Shown here piece after piece: positions 54,081-63,927 of a DNA stretch of 64,000 bases (position 1 is the stretch's first letter; every line of letters starts with the position of its first letter). The DNA comes from Cyanidiococcus yangmingshanensis (taxonomy: Eukaryota > Rhodophyta > Bangiophyceae > Cyanidiales > Cyanidiaceae). The position numbers were made by a program, and so were the translations under genes. Where the stretch lies: positions 372,001 to 436,000 of the forward strand of contig VWRR01000013.1 in the NCBI GenBank assembly GCA_013995675.1. Direction: 5' to 3'. The notes beneath the pieces are model-generated. The model did no database searches. It had not been told where the DNA came from and saw only the letters and a program-made list of their open reading frames with translations.

Positions 54081-55121
54081 TTAAGCGAGCTTTACCACCA
54101 AGCAGGATACGTTATCGGTCGAGCCCTCTTCGAGTGCTCGCCGAACAAGGCGTTCTGCGGCATACTGCGCATTGTCACGCATCTGCATATCGTTTCGAAT
54201 CATCTGGGCTACCTCTTCATCACTCAGCACATCAAATAATCCATCACATGCCAATACGACATGCGTATCGATCCCCTCCTGAATCGGATGGGTACTCGTG
54301 TACGGCTCCGAGATCACCACATGCTTCATGGCAAAGTCACCGAGGGCCCGGCTGACCGCGAGCACACCGAGCACGCGGCGGCAAGCGACAAAGCCGCCCG
54401 AGTCGCTTACTCGTCGCGCCTCGTTCTCGTCACTCGCTTTGTGGTCATAGGAGAGACGAACTACCTGTCCGTCACGGCGAACAAGGATCGCGCGCGAGTC
54501 GCCAGCGTTGGCGGTATGAAGATACCTCCGGCCGTCGTGCTCATCACGACGCAGGAGGCACGTGATCGACGTCGAACCCACGTAAAGACAACGTTGTGTC
54601 TCCAGTTCGCTGTCCATGCGCGCGTAGGCTCGCTGGAAACAACGTTCCGGATAACGCGTTCGGTCAGAGGGGGGTGTGCTAGAGGCGTTGTCCTGCGTCT
54701 GCCGCTCCCTAGATAGTTCTTCCGCGAACACCTCATGAAATCTTCTCTCAATCTCTGCAACTGCCTCCCGGCCACCGTGACCGTCGTAGATGGCGAAAAA
54801 GGTGTCCTCGTGGCGACCAGCGAAGCCAGGGATAAACGAGTGTCCGTCCTCGTTCGTTCGCCGGTAGCGTTCGTTCGTGTCCTCTGCGAACCCGTATGCC
54901 AGAGAGCCCAAAAGTGTCGAAACACTCCCCCGGAGGTTGCTATTTCGATCCTGCGTCATACGCACTGAACCAGCACTCGTCTCAACGGGAGCAGCCTCAG
55001 TGGCTGGCCGCGTCCCGAGACGGCTGCTTCCGTAGCCGTTCCGACCCGCACTTGACTGCGTCTCCCTGCAGTCAGTGCTCTCGATGTTAGCAGCGTGGTC
55101 CGGATCCTCCACCGCATCCAT
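54081..55121 (-). CDS. PP2C-type protein phosphatase (PPM family)
   Basis: A metal-dependent Ser/Thr phosphatase. After a 75-residue disordered N-terminus the PPM motifs follow in order: RTNEDGHSF (phosphate-binding Arg and metal Asp), FFAIYDGHGG (metal Asp), GSTSITCLLR, LHTANAGDSRAIL, LGVLAVSRALGDF, VVLACDGLFDVLSDEE (metal Asp) and GSTDNVSCLVV (metal Asp). All catalytic residues seen in active family members are present. The protein is 346 residues, a single compact catalytic domain without a membrane span or myristoylation-type start (MDAVED). The frame is intact, and the neighbours suggest no specific pathway. Confidence 0.92.
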   Translation of the reverse strand: MDAVEDPDHAANIESTDCRETQSSAGRNGYGSSRLGTRPATEAAPVETSAGSVRMTQDRNSNLRGSVSTLLGSLAYGFAEDTNERYRRTNEDGHSFIPGFAGRHEDTFFAIYDGHGGREAVAEIERRFHEVFAEELSRERQTQDNASSTPPSDRTRYPERCFQRAYARMDSELETQRCLYVGSTSITCLLRRDEHDGRRYLHTANAGDSRAILVRRDGQVVRLSYDHKASDENEARRVSDSGGFVACRRVLGVLAVSRALGDFAMKHVVISEPYTSTHPIQEGIDTHVVLACDGLFDVLSDEEVAQMIRNDMQMRDNAQYAAERLVRRALEEGSTDNVSCLVVKLA

Positions 55122-56786
55122 GCGACTTTAAGTACCGGCTCCAGAACCCCTTTGAGAGGGGTTACTAACGTAGCGCTGGAAAACGCTTCGCGAATACGCG
55201 TTCACGAGTCGCGCAGAGCGCTTGGACGCGTCCATGAATGATGGGAGGGGACTCGTCCGCCAGCCAGCGCCATCAAAAAGCGCGACAACATGGGATAAAA
55301 TGATCCTACCGCGATCACGCCTCCTTTCCAGAGGGCGGCGTGATTTCTTATAGCGCAGTGGCTCGGGTCGCATGCAGAGCGCCGGGAATGGGACCCACAG
55401 CCAGCCAGCGCTGGCCAGCGGCGGCTTGCACGCATGCGCGCATCGATGATCTTGTTCGTTGGCGCGACGACGTGTCACTGCGTCCGGCGATGGAAATTGG
55501 GCACGCCTGCGCTCGCATGCATGCGGGCTGTTCTGTACATCCTGCAGTTCGTTGGCTTCAATGGATAGATCCAGGGCTGGTAGCGAATAACGTGCCAGTG
55601 TCTTGCCGTTTGGTCACGAATGAATGTTGTGGAGATGCTCATGCCCGAACTGGGCTGGGTATAGATTCATCGACATCGTCACGCATGGGTGATCGAGCGT
55701 ACCTGCGAAAAGCGCACAACGCGCATAGACCCTGGTTGTAAAGGTTTTCGATGAATGCAAACGTTCCCAAGGAAGACGGGATATTTCGATGGATCCCGGG
55801 TCGGGTGCGCGTTTCCCGCCAGCCCCAGCAATGCTCCCGTTGGATCGATGGTGAACCGCACAGACGCGAATGCGTACGCAATTCTGTCTGCAATTCGGGT
55901 CGCGGCCTTTGACGATCTCTTGGCTGGATAGGCACATGCATGCGGGGCGTTTCGTATCGGAAAGCGTCTCGCTATGTAAAACCAAGTCTGTTCCGGCAAG
56001 GATTTGTATGTGAGTGTGTGCGCGCTGTCTTGGATGACGAACATGCTTACGCGAGCATCCGATGTGAGAAGCAGTGGCGAGTAACGGTGTTCAGGTGTTG
56101 AAGCGGTCGTCTGGAGCATCGTGCATGGCACTTGACGAAGAGACGATCGGCAAGCGGTGGACGAGTCGTAGAGGCTGCGTCTCCTGCCGGCCCTACGCAT
56201 CCAGCTGCGCGAACTGTTTCATCTTTTTGCCATATTGGTCAATGCGAGGGCGTCTGCGTTAGCGTTGCTGCTTTGACACGGAAACGCATGCTGCGTCGCA
56301 GGTGCGCTCGAGACGGTCAGGGCGGACACGTTGAACATGGCGAATGTGGTGGCTTGTTGTGGACAACGTTCGCGGTGTCTCATGGCCGTTCTCTTCAGCG
56401 TGGTTAGGAAAGCGGGAAAAGGCTACCGATCATGTATCTCGTTGTGGAGCAGCTGATGCTGCAAAATAAAACTGGGCTTCGTCGAAGGGTCAGGTCCTGG
56501 AAGCGGGCGGGTGTACCTTCATTATGTTAAGAGAGGGACCGCAAGATCTTTCACTATAGCTTAGCGCTCTATGAACGATATATCCGACAGGGTCATAGAG
56601 GGAAGCCGGAAGTCCTTTCGACACCACAGCCTGGCGTTCTGGTCACAGACGCTCCTGCTGGCGACAGGAATCGTCATGCGAACCACCAAGTATTTCCGAG
56701 ACCTTCGCAAAACAGCGTTCTCAGCAATTTCCAGGAACGAACCTGAAGGATGATTTTCCGAATGGGCGCTCTGATACGCGGGTCCT
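55122..56786. other. Intergenic region
   Basis: About 1.7 kb upstream of PP2C. Several GCATGC-containing alternating runs occur near 55430-55450, 55510-55530 and 55930. Open frames (for example 55679-56200 minus) have no recognisable domain. GCGGGAAA at 56414-56421 is an isolated E2F-like match with no nearby start. Confidence 0.45.
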
Positions 56787-57968
56787 TTACATAAGCTCAG
56801 CGATGCTGCATCGGACTCCGCCACCACCAATTGCCTCGATGGTCCGAATATCCGCATGGACAAGGTCGTCGAGATGCTCCTCCAGGACGGCGCGTTGTTC
56901 CGGAGTGAAAGCGTGGTACGCCCCGGTACTCATCGCCATTACGGGACGACCATATCGCGATTCGATCTCAAGCACATTACCACAAAAGTGCCGCATTTGC
57001 TCTCGAGAAATGGTCACGACCTCGTGTGCCGTGGATCGCAGTTGATCGAGAATGGTCTCGCGTTCGTGCAGATCCTCTACAGACTCGGCACAGAACACCA
57101 CAACACGTGATCCAATGCACATCATGACATTCGTGTGGTAGATTGGGCGGCCATGAGCGTCAGTGGCATGGAATGGAATCAGTTCGTAACCCATGACTCG
57201 TGCCCAAGTGCGGGCGAGTTTCGGATCCGAGCGCTCGCTAATCGCCATGTACGCAATGCGATGGATGCGGTCGAGGACCAGTGAGCCGGTACCCTCCAGA
57301 TACCGTGGCGTCTTGCTGATCTCCTCCCGAGTCAGATCATAGACATGAGTGTAGCGCCTGAAGGAGTGTAGGCGCGAAAGGAATTCGGGTCGACGCTCTC
57401 GACGACGATTCGGCGACTTCATCGGGTAGAGCACCAGCGTGCACTCGCCCACCTCGAGATCCGTATGCGTACTGAACCAGTTATTTGGGAATACCGAGTC
57501 GGGGGCGTCGTGGTACTTGTCGTGCGTGAAAAGATGAACACGGGCCCCAATGCGTTGGACAATTTGGTAATAGAGTTGCGCAAACTCGTCCAGTACCTGG
57601 CGACGAATAGAGGACATTTTGTTTTCGGTCCCCGGTGTCCCCGTGTCTGCCACTGAATCGAGCCTGTTTGGTTCAGAGAGCACGCTATCTGGATCGCGCA
57701 TGAAGTAGTTGTCGTGTGCGGCGTAAAGATTCGGCTCAAATGCAGTTGGCGCGACCATGAGGAGATGATTTGTCGACTGCTGGATAGGAACCGTGAGCGG
57801 CTCCATTCGATGCAATTCAGCCGTTGTCTCCACAGGGACGATGCGGATGCCGAGCTCGTGCAGATATTCCACAAAGTCGATGTCATGTCGTCCCAGCGTA
57901 TACTCGCCCATATGAGGTGTGCCCAACATCATGCTATGCTCCGATAGGGAGCCGGTTGCCTCTGTCAT
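56787..57968 (-). CDS. Amidinotransferase-fold hydrolase, CtlX/arginine-deiminase related
   Basis: The family (CtlX, citrulline ureidase in bacteria) belongs to the guanidine-modifying superfamily that hydrolyses arginine- or citrulline-like substrates through a Cys-His-Glu/Asp set. Visible motifs are VAPTAFEPN near the N-terminus, DSVFPNNWFSTHTD, LYPMKSPNRRRERRPEF, YLEGTGSLVLDR, YHTNVMMCIGSRVVVFC (catalytic His) and, at the end, IGGGGVRCSIAELM with the catalytic Cys. The set looks intact. ATG 57968 gives a normal start 11 bp after the stop of the upstream gene; an earlier ATG at 58046 would overlap that gene. The family is common in bacteria and patchy in eukaryotes, so transfer is possible. 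The substrate here is unknown. Confidence 0.82.
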   Translation of the reverse strand: MTEATGSLSEHSMMLGTPHMGEYTLGRHDIDFVEYLHELGIRIVPVETTAELHRMEPLTVPIQQSTNHLLMVAPTAFEPNLYAAHDNYFMRDPDSVLSEPNRLDSVADTGTPGTENKMSSIRRQVLDEFAQLYYQIVQRIGARVHLFTHDKYHDAPDSVFPNNWFSTHTDLEVGECTLVLYPMKSPNRRRERRPEFLSRLHSFRRYTHVYDLTREEISKTPRYLEGTGSLVLDRIHRIAYMAISERSDPKLARTWARVMGYELIPFHATDAHGRPIYHTNVMMCIGSRVVVFCAESVEDLHERETILDQLRSTAHEVVTISREQMRHFCGNVLEIESRYGRPVMAMSTGAYHAFTPEQRAVLEEHLDDLVHADIRTIEAIGGGGVRCSIAELM

Positions 57969-57978
57969 CAGGTCAGCG

Positions 57979-58785
57979 TCATTCGGCGGATGAGACTCTC
58001 CCGATGTTCGTGCTAGTCGCTGGAGCGGTGCTCGGGCTTGAGCCATTTGATTGCGACTCTGGAACCATGAACGATTGCCATGGCGTCTCGTTCACCGGCA
58101 GCATATACTCATTTACAAGGCGTGCACGAGGTGGCTCCTGAATCGATGTCAACATGGATGCAACGTCATCGGTCACAATTTTGAACACTTCCTGCAGGGT
58201 AGCGCGCTCTCCAGCACTGCGGTCAAAAATATCGCGCACTGCCGCCACGCGTCGAGCCCGAAACAAACAACGAGACATTGCGTATCGGAAGCCTGCAAAG
58301 TTCGTTTTGAGCCCGACACCCACGAAGCAGAGGTCGTCGGAGACCCACGCAACGTCGCGCGCCTCTAAGCGACAGTGCGGGGGCAACTCCTCCTGAACAA
58401 GGCGGCGAATCTGATTCTCGATGCGAGCCTGCTCCTTTTTTCGCCGTGCCTCACCAACGTTGCCTCCGGCGAGCGACAAAGACTCGGTCTCGAACTGTGC
58501 CCGCTGGAGGATCGCGTCCACAACGGTGGCAGTTGGCGTCGCCATCGCTGCAGCTGCAGGTGCCCATAACGCTGCGCTTGACGGGGAACGTGACATCCTC
58601 TGTGAGGCTGCACCTGAACTCTCGATAGAACTGGTGTCCTCACTACTCCCGGCCGAGGATGTCACCAGAGCCCGTGCTGCCACATACCCACTAGGAGAGC
58701 GCGCTTGGCCGAGAAGCAGGCCATATAGAGCCGCTCCTCGTCCGGAGAGCATCCTCAAGCACCATTGACTTGAATGGAAACCCAT
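57979..58785 (-). CDS. Unknown protein with mitochondrial-type leader, directly upstream of the CtlX-like gene
   Basis: A 268-residue intact frame (ATG 58785, or 58797). The N-terminus (MGFHSSQWCLRMLSGRGAALYGLLLGQARS) is basic and amphipathic as in organelle leaders. A Ser/Ala-rich linker follows, then a compact domain: charged helix ARIENQIRRLVQEELPPHCRLEARDV, strand-like DDLCFVGVGLKTNFAGFRYAM, helix RVAAVRDIF, ATLQEVFKIVTDDVASML. No family recognised. Its stop is 11 bp from the next ATG, an unusually tight same-strand pair, so the two may be co-expressed or could even be one gene product separated by an error. Confidence 0.6.
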   Translation of the reverse strand: MGFHSSQWCLRMLSGRGAALYGLLLGQARSPSGYVAARALVTSSAGSSEDTSSIESSGAASQRMSRSPSSAALWAPAAAAMATPTATVVDAILQRAQFETESLSLAGGNVGEARRKKEQARIENQIRRLVQEELPPHCRLEARDVAWVSDDLCFVGVGLKTNFAGFRYAMSRCLFRARRVAAVRDIFDRSAGERATLQEVFKIVTDDVASMLTSIQEPPRARLVNEYMLPVNETPWQSFMVPESQSNGSSPSTAPATSTNIGRVSSAE

Positions 58786-58797
58786 GGGTGAATTCAC

Positions 58798-59090
58798 ACC
58801 TTAATGGACCCACCTAGCAAGTCAGTTCCTTCTTTGAGACGAGATGAAAAAGAGTTAGTGGCCTTGTCTCACGACAAAGAGTCAAGAGACCAGTCCGTTG
58901 GCGTGCTGCGACAGATAGCCATGCCAGCCAGGACCAAGTGCGGGTGCTTTGACGCTCAGTGATTCGGACGTCATCGATCAACAGGGGATCATGCGCTAAC
59001 TTTTCAGAGAATCAGGTGTTCGAGTGTGGTGTCGTGAAAAGCACCAATACATTCCACAAAACGCTAGTTTTTGTGCTTAGCATCAAGTGC
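58798..59090. other. Divergent intergenic region
   Basis: About 290 bp shared upstream region of the unknown mitochondrial-type gene and the rubredoxin gene. A frame from 58959 adds 44 implausible residues to the rubredoxin. Confidence 0.45.
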
Positions 59091-59765
59091 ATGACTAGAC
59101 TTATGAGTCACTCAAGGCTTGCGTTTGCGTTGCTTGTGCCGAGCACGGGCGCACCAGCGAGGAACCGTGCCACTTGGGTGAACGCTGCTGGGTCCCGACG
59201 GCGTCTGCACGCTGCCCAACGACGCTGCCTGCGAACGCGAAGTTGGCTGGTTGCTGCGCTGGGACCAGAGGCGGATGATCAGGGGAGCGCATCTGAACGT
59301 GACGGTACTGGTGTGAACATGAATGGGGGAACGACGGGTCGTGTTGCGGACGAGCAGCGTGAGACGGACCTGGAGCAACTAGATCCCGTCGAGGCGGAAC
59401 GATTGCGGAAGAAGCGAGAAGCAGACGCGTTGCGCGCTGCAGAACGCTTTATGGAGCGTGACGAAGGGAACTATGCTTGTAGCTCGTGCGGCTATGTGTA
59501 TACGCCACGCACTGGCGAAGCCTTCCTTGGCATTCCTCCGGGGACCCTTTTTGAGGATATTGAAGAGCAGGCGTTCCGTTGTCCGGTTTGCCGAGCGCCG
59601 AAGAGTGCCTTCCAATCAACCAAGACAGTGGTGGCCGGTTTTGCAATGAACCAGAAGTACGGTCTCGGTGCGAATACCCTAACATCTGGCCAGAAAAATG
59701 CGCTCATCTTTGGTGGACTCTTTACTGCTTTCCTGCTTCTTCTCTCGGGATACTTGTTGAGCTGA
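59091..59765 (+). CDS. Membrane-anchored rubredoxin, PSII-assembly type (RBD1/RubA)
   Basis: In cyanobacteria, algae and plants this rubredoxin sits in the thylakoid membrane and is needed for photosystem II assembly. The 224-residue protein starts with a basic, Ala/Ser/Arg-rich leader (SHSRLAFALLVPSTGAPARN) as for plastid import. An acidic helix follows (LEQLDPVEAERLRKKREADALRAAERF), then the rubredoxin domain with its four iron-binding Cys: YACSSCGYVYTPRTGEAFLGIPPGTLFEDI and FRCPVCRAPKSAF. The single membrane span is at the C-terminus (ALIFGGLFTAFLLLLSGYLL). ATG 59091 is preferred over 58959. The frame is intact. Confidence 0.9.
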   Translation: MTRLMSHSRLAFALLVPSTGAPARNRATWVNAAGSRRRLHAAQRRCLRTRSWLVAALGPEADDQGSASERDGTGVNMNGGTTGRVADEQRETDLEQLDPVEAERLRKKREADALRAAERFMERDEGNYACSSCGYVYTPRTGEAFLGIPPGTLFEDIEEQAFRCPVCRAPKSAFQSTKTVVAGFAMNQKYGLGANTLTSGQKNALIFGGLFTAFLLLLSGYLLS

Positions 59766-61136
59766 AGGAGGGCGATACTAGTTCTAGGGAGGCGCTGGTA
59801 CAGCAGGGCGTATATCGGTCAACGCAATCACTTGGCATCGTCAACGGACTCGGAGGTCAACGACCCGTCATAGCCAACGCCGGACGAAAACGATTTAATA
59901 CTGGGTCTGTATCGTCAGTTGAAAAACGCCTCCATACAAGTCAGACGCTGTTGCAATGCTCGACGGAAGGATCGCACTGGTCAACGTCGATCTCAAGCGT
60001 TGGTGGTGCCACCCTCAAGCGTATCACCGGGTCTGAAGCGCATTTCTTCGAAAACACTCGGATGATTCGGGACCTACATTGCCGACTTGTGCGTCACGGG
60101 GTAAAGCGAGACATCGTTCTAGTGGGCGACGACGCGGATGGACTGGTTCAGATGCATATACCACCTGCCTTCCGGCAATTATAGAATGCGTTCTGAGCGC
60201 GAGATTACGAGTACCAAGCACTGCCTTGGACATGCGAAACGCCCCGCACTGCCTGTTCGTCGCATCGGTCACCCTGGCGTCGTTTTCTGGCTTTTACGCG
60301 CAGGTTGCGTACCCGAACCGCTGCAACACATGCCATTGAGGTGACGGACTCCACGAGTCCATACTCTGCGCCAGCGGTATCGATCGAGAACTGCGCAGCA
60401 GGTGCAAGCTTTGAAGACCCTCTACCCGTCCGCTGGGGGCAATCTCGAGTGTGCCAAGCTTCGGCGTCAGAAATGAATCCATCGAAATCAACAATAAATA
60501 ACCTGGTCATTGCTAATGGTGTCTGTTCGGGGTTAGTTAGATTTGAGATACACATCAGCGGTCCGACGGTAACCAGTTGGCACCTGACAAAAACACGCTC
60601 AACCAAATACAACGCGAAGCATCGATATCTTCGCACAAGACAGCGTTCTCAGAGCGCTCAACCCGAGCACGTTCTGAAAGTGTTCCGTGGCCATGGCCAG
60701 ATCCAAGCTCACCTCAGTATCTGGTCATGGACGTGTTCAAAACGAGTCCTGACGGTACGATGGGAACCAAACAAAACCGACATCACGGGGTTCGTTCGTC
60801 AGACGAAGCGATGGAATCGTGGTCCAGCACGCCATCACCAGGTCCATGTCTCGTTTCGCGAACGCAGCGATCCATAGCTTCATCTTTGAAGCGACTTCAG
60901 TCGAGGCGAAGGACGTCAGCAAACTTGAGTCCGATTCTCTCTCCTGACGGCTTTCAACAACGTTCGGTGAAGTAATTGCACCCGACAAGGTTGTGCACGA
61001 TAAACAACGAGTCTCAGGGACGTCTGGTTCTCGTTGCTCGCTCCGGAGGGGGTCTTGCCGCAAAAACCGGTAGCAAGACCTCGTTCGCGACCGCTATTCC
61101 GTTAACTGGGGTCCAGACACGAAATTCTGCCGCGAA
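59766..61136. other. Intergenic region
   Basis: About 1.4 kb between two plus-strand genes. Frames up to 201 codons (59579-60184, overlapping the rubredoxin gene) are shadows or chance. No RNA gene recognised. Confidence 0.45.
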
Positions 61137-61574
61137 ATGCCGTCGAGTGTGAGAAAAAAACGTCGAAACGTGCTCACCGAGACTCTGATTAGAAAACCTT
61201 CGAAACGGCGAGGTGAGAGCGCCGCGAAACCGCTTCCAGAAGGAGTCTTCAGGCAAAAGGAGCAGCGAGAGACGAGCAAGGCGGGCCATTCCAAGCCCCC
61301 GTCAACGTTCAGCGCCCTGGATGACGCACTACGACTGATTCAGGAAGCACGGGACGATAGAAACTTTGGGACCGCTGAAGGCACTCATGTCTCGCCAGCG
61401 AGTAAAAGTCACCATGCGGGCGCTGGGAGGAGCGCTCGGAATGCCCCACGCACCAGTCAACGCGTGACTGACTCACGGGCGAGCTTGGTGCCTATCGAGT
61501 TGGTCTTGCGGTCGGGGCGTTACCAGCTGGATCCCATGGGGGCCCTAACCGAGGCCATTCAGAACCAGAGATGA
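61137..61574 (+). CDS. Small basic protein, SLX9-like
   Basis: A 145-residue intact frame with a highly basic N-terminus (MPSSVRKKRRNVLTETLIRKPSKRRG), a short helix (STFSALDDALRLIQEARDD), and an ending VPIELVLRSGRYQLDPMGALTEAIQNQ. That end resembles the C-terminal F..VL....F..NPxxAIxxHL pattern of SLX9/FAM207A, a pre-40S ribosome biogenesis factor. The overall layout (basic start, short length, this ending) fits, but the match is brief, and other nucleolar proteins could look alike. Confidence 0.5.
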   Translation: MPSSVRKKRRNVLTETLIRKPSKRRGESAAKPLPEGVFRQKEQRETSKAGHSKPPSTFSALDDALRLIQEARDDRNFGTAEGTHVSPASKSHHAGAGRSARNAPRTSQRVTDSRASLVPIELVLRSGRYQLDPMGALTEAIQNQR

Positions 61575-63459
61575 TTTGCTGGGCGAGGAACCTGCGTCAC
61601 AGAGTGATAGTGAATCAGGGGCGATGCTCTTGAACCTGTCGAACACAACTTGGGGTAGAGAATGAGCATGGGACGGCAATGCTCGGGGGCGCTTTCCCCG
61701 CAACAGTCCTGCATCTCGATGTCGCTCGTATATGAAATGCAGTCACGTGCCCTGATCAGCATAGAGTTCCAAACAAGAACAAATTGAGTGCTTTTCAATG
61801 CGGAACCTTGCTTGTTCCGTAGAGGTACTGCATGAATTCGTCGGCGACTGATCTCTTCTCGGGATGGAGCATGCCTGACCATGCGTGGGATGACTTCATG
61901 GCGGATGCTTGCCCCTGAATCTACAGATCTTTGGCTCTCCGTCTCTAAGCATGTTTATCTTGCTGTTTTTTTTCAAGTTGTGTAGAAGAACGCAACCATG
62001 GGCGCCGCTTTCTTGTTTCTGTATTTGCTGCTGACCGGCTTTCACGAATCCGAAATGCTATGCTCGCGCGTACCCAGAGATGTGTTTGGAGGCGGGCCAT
62101 GACAATGGCTCATAGAAGCAGCCGCCATTGCATCTCGGCTCCGATGTCAAGGGCCCATCCATGACAAAACTTCGCACCGTGATCATCTGCAAGATATTTC
62201 TGTTTCGGCGTTCATGGGAGTCTTCGACCGAAAACGGACGAACACAAAGCGTTGCGCAGCGCGATTCAATGGTCGTCCATCGACGCGTGAGCACAGCGCT
62301 GGCGCCGCCGCCCAAAGCCAAGTCATGGGATGCGCTTTCGAGCAGAGCCGCAGATCAGATGCCATCGACTGGATCGTTTCCACCTGCAACGCAAGGACGA
62401 GAGACTCATTCTCTGCCAAAATTTTGCCCAGTTTTTGTCCCGATCGAGTGCGCAGTGGCTCCAGTCGCACCGGATTGGATCCGCCTGTAAAAGTTCTCCC
62501 TCTTTTCGACCTTGTACACGAACTTTCTCTGAATGTCGCTGCCGGCCAGCAGCTCAACTCCGGAAGCAACAATACCAGCGTCGCATCCAGGGATCTTTGA
62601 AGGTTCACATCGTTCGAATGCACCGTCCCGGCTTCGTATCAACAAAACTCCAAGAGATCAAGAGATCAGCCGAATCCAAGGACCGCAACTCGTGCATCTT
62701 TCATCGATATCTCGGTGCGTCCACGGATACGCATCCTCGTCACAGCTACGAAACGAATCATTCGCGACATCTCTAAAGCTATCTCGCACCGGAATACGTC
62801 CGTTGCCGAGTGCCACCCACTGACTCTTCACCAGGTTTCGCAGAAAGTTTCTTCATTTTTTCTGATCAGTGACCAGCATAGAACACATGTGAGCGTTGCA
62901 GACACCGCTAGGGCAACACTTGCCTCGGCCGACACCAACCGTCTATGCGGTATGCTGCCCTGAATCGAGTCGACGCTTCCTCCTCCTGCAAATCGATACA
63001 CGACCGACCCTGAATCAGTGCATTAGGATTCATCATGCGGCCCGCATACCGACTCGATGCCCTACCGAAAACCGCACATCCATCATGAGCAACCAGCTTC
63101 GAGAAGCAGCGAACGTCGTCGCCATCGATCTGGCCCTCGACCGGTGCCTGGCACATTCCCAACAGGTAGATATCCGTTCGGTGCACGCATGCATCCACGC
63201 ATCGACGCAGACACGCACGCATGAGAAAATCCCGTCGCCGCTGTGAACGCGCGCCCGCTGACCCGTGTGTCGCGTGCAACGACGCGCGCTCGCGGGGCAT
63301 TCCGATCGACGAGCAGCGCCTTTTGGACAGAGGCGAGACTGCCCGCCGCCTGCGCGCGCTCCGCACGGACAACCCCTTTTTCTCTGGCGGAGCAGCGAGG
63401 ACGCGCCGAAAATATGGCGCGTAAGCTCGCGCCGATGAGATCCGGGTCGTCCGGCATCA
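61575..63459. other. Intergenic region, GC-rich at its right end
   Basis: About 1.9 kb. Overlapping frames near 62180-62780 lack domains. From about 63180 there is a GCATGC-type alternating run and a GC-rich stretch holding a 67-codon plus frame (63221-63424, ending DNPFFSGGAARTRRKYGA) that might be a small protein but is unsupported. Confidence 0.45.
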
Positions 63460-63927
63460 TTGCTGCGTCTCGTAATCTTCGATTCGGGTATGGCGTTCGT
63501 TCAAGTGCCTGGACATTCATATCTGCTCAAAAGAGCAAAGGTATCTGCATCGTTTGGGGATAGGCGGGTGCTCAAGTGTTGTGAGAGGCGGCAAGCCGGG
63601 AACACGGGCGATAGTGTTGGTTTGACGCGTCGCGAGTCGATACGGCGTTTCGGTTTGGCGTTGCTTTTGGCGCTTGGCGTGGTCTCGCCTCGGTCGACTG
63701 CGGCAGCACCACTTGTGCTGAACCCGTTTGCGGGGAACAAGTCAGAGCGTGCACCAAAGGGAAAGAAGGAACAAAAGTCGAAACGGAACAAGTCGGAGGC
63801 TCGCGAGCCACCGAAAAGCAAGAAGAGCCCAACCGGCTCCCTGTCTCAGGAGGACCAAGAGGATATCGACGAGCTCACGAAGCGGCTGATGACTCGAAAT
63901 CCCGGGTCAGAACCCACTGGCAAGTGA
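63460..63927 (+). CDS. Small Lys-rich protein with Tat-type lumenal leader
   Basis: A 155-residue intact frame (a second ATG at 63490). Residues 1-50 are transit-like. Then comes a twin-arginine pattern and hydrophobic core, TRRESIRRFGLALLLALGV, ending SPRSTAAAP with an A-x-A-type cleavage site, as in thylakoid-lumen precursors imported by the Tat route. The mature part is short and strongly charged (KGKKEQKSKRNKSE...DQEDIDELTKRLMTRNP) with no cysteine and no known domain. It is probably a nuclear-encoded lumenal or thylakoid-peripheral protein of red algae; function unknown. Confidence 0.65.
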   Translation: MLRLVIFDSGMAFVQVPGHSYLLKRAKVSASFGDRRVLKCCERRQAGNTGDSVGLTRRESIRRFGLALLLALGVVSPRSTAAAPLVLNPFAGNKSERAPKGKKEQKSKRNKSEAREPPKSKKSPTGSLSQEDQEDIDELTKRLMTRNPGSEPTGK

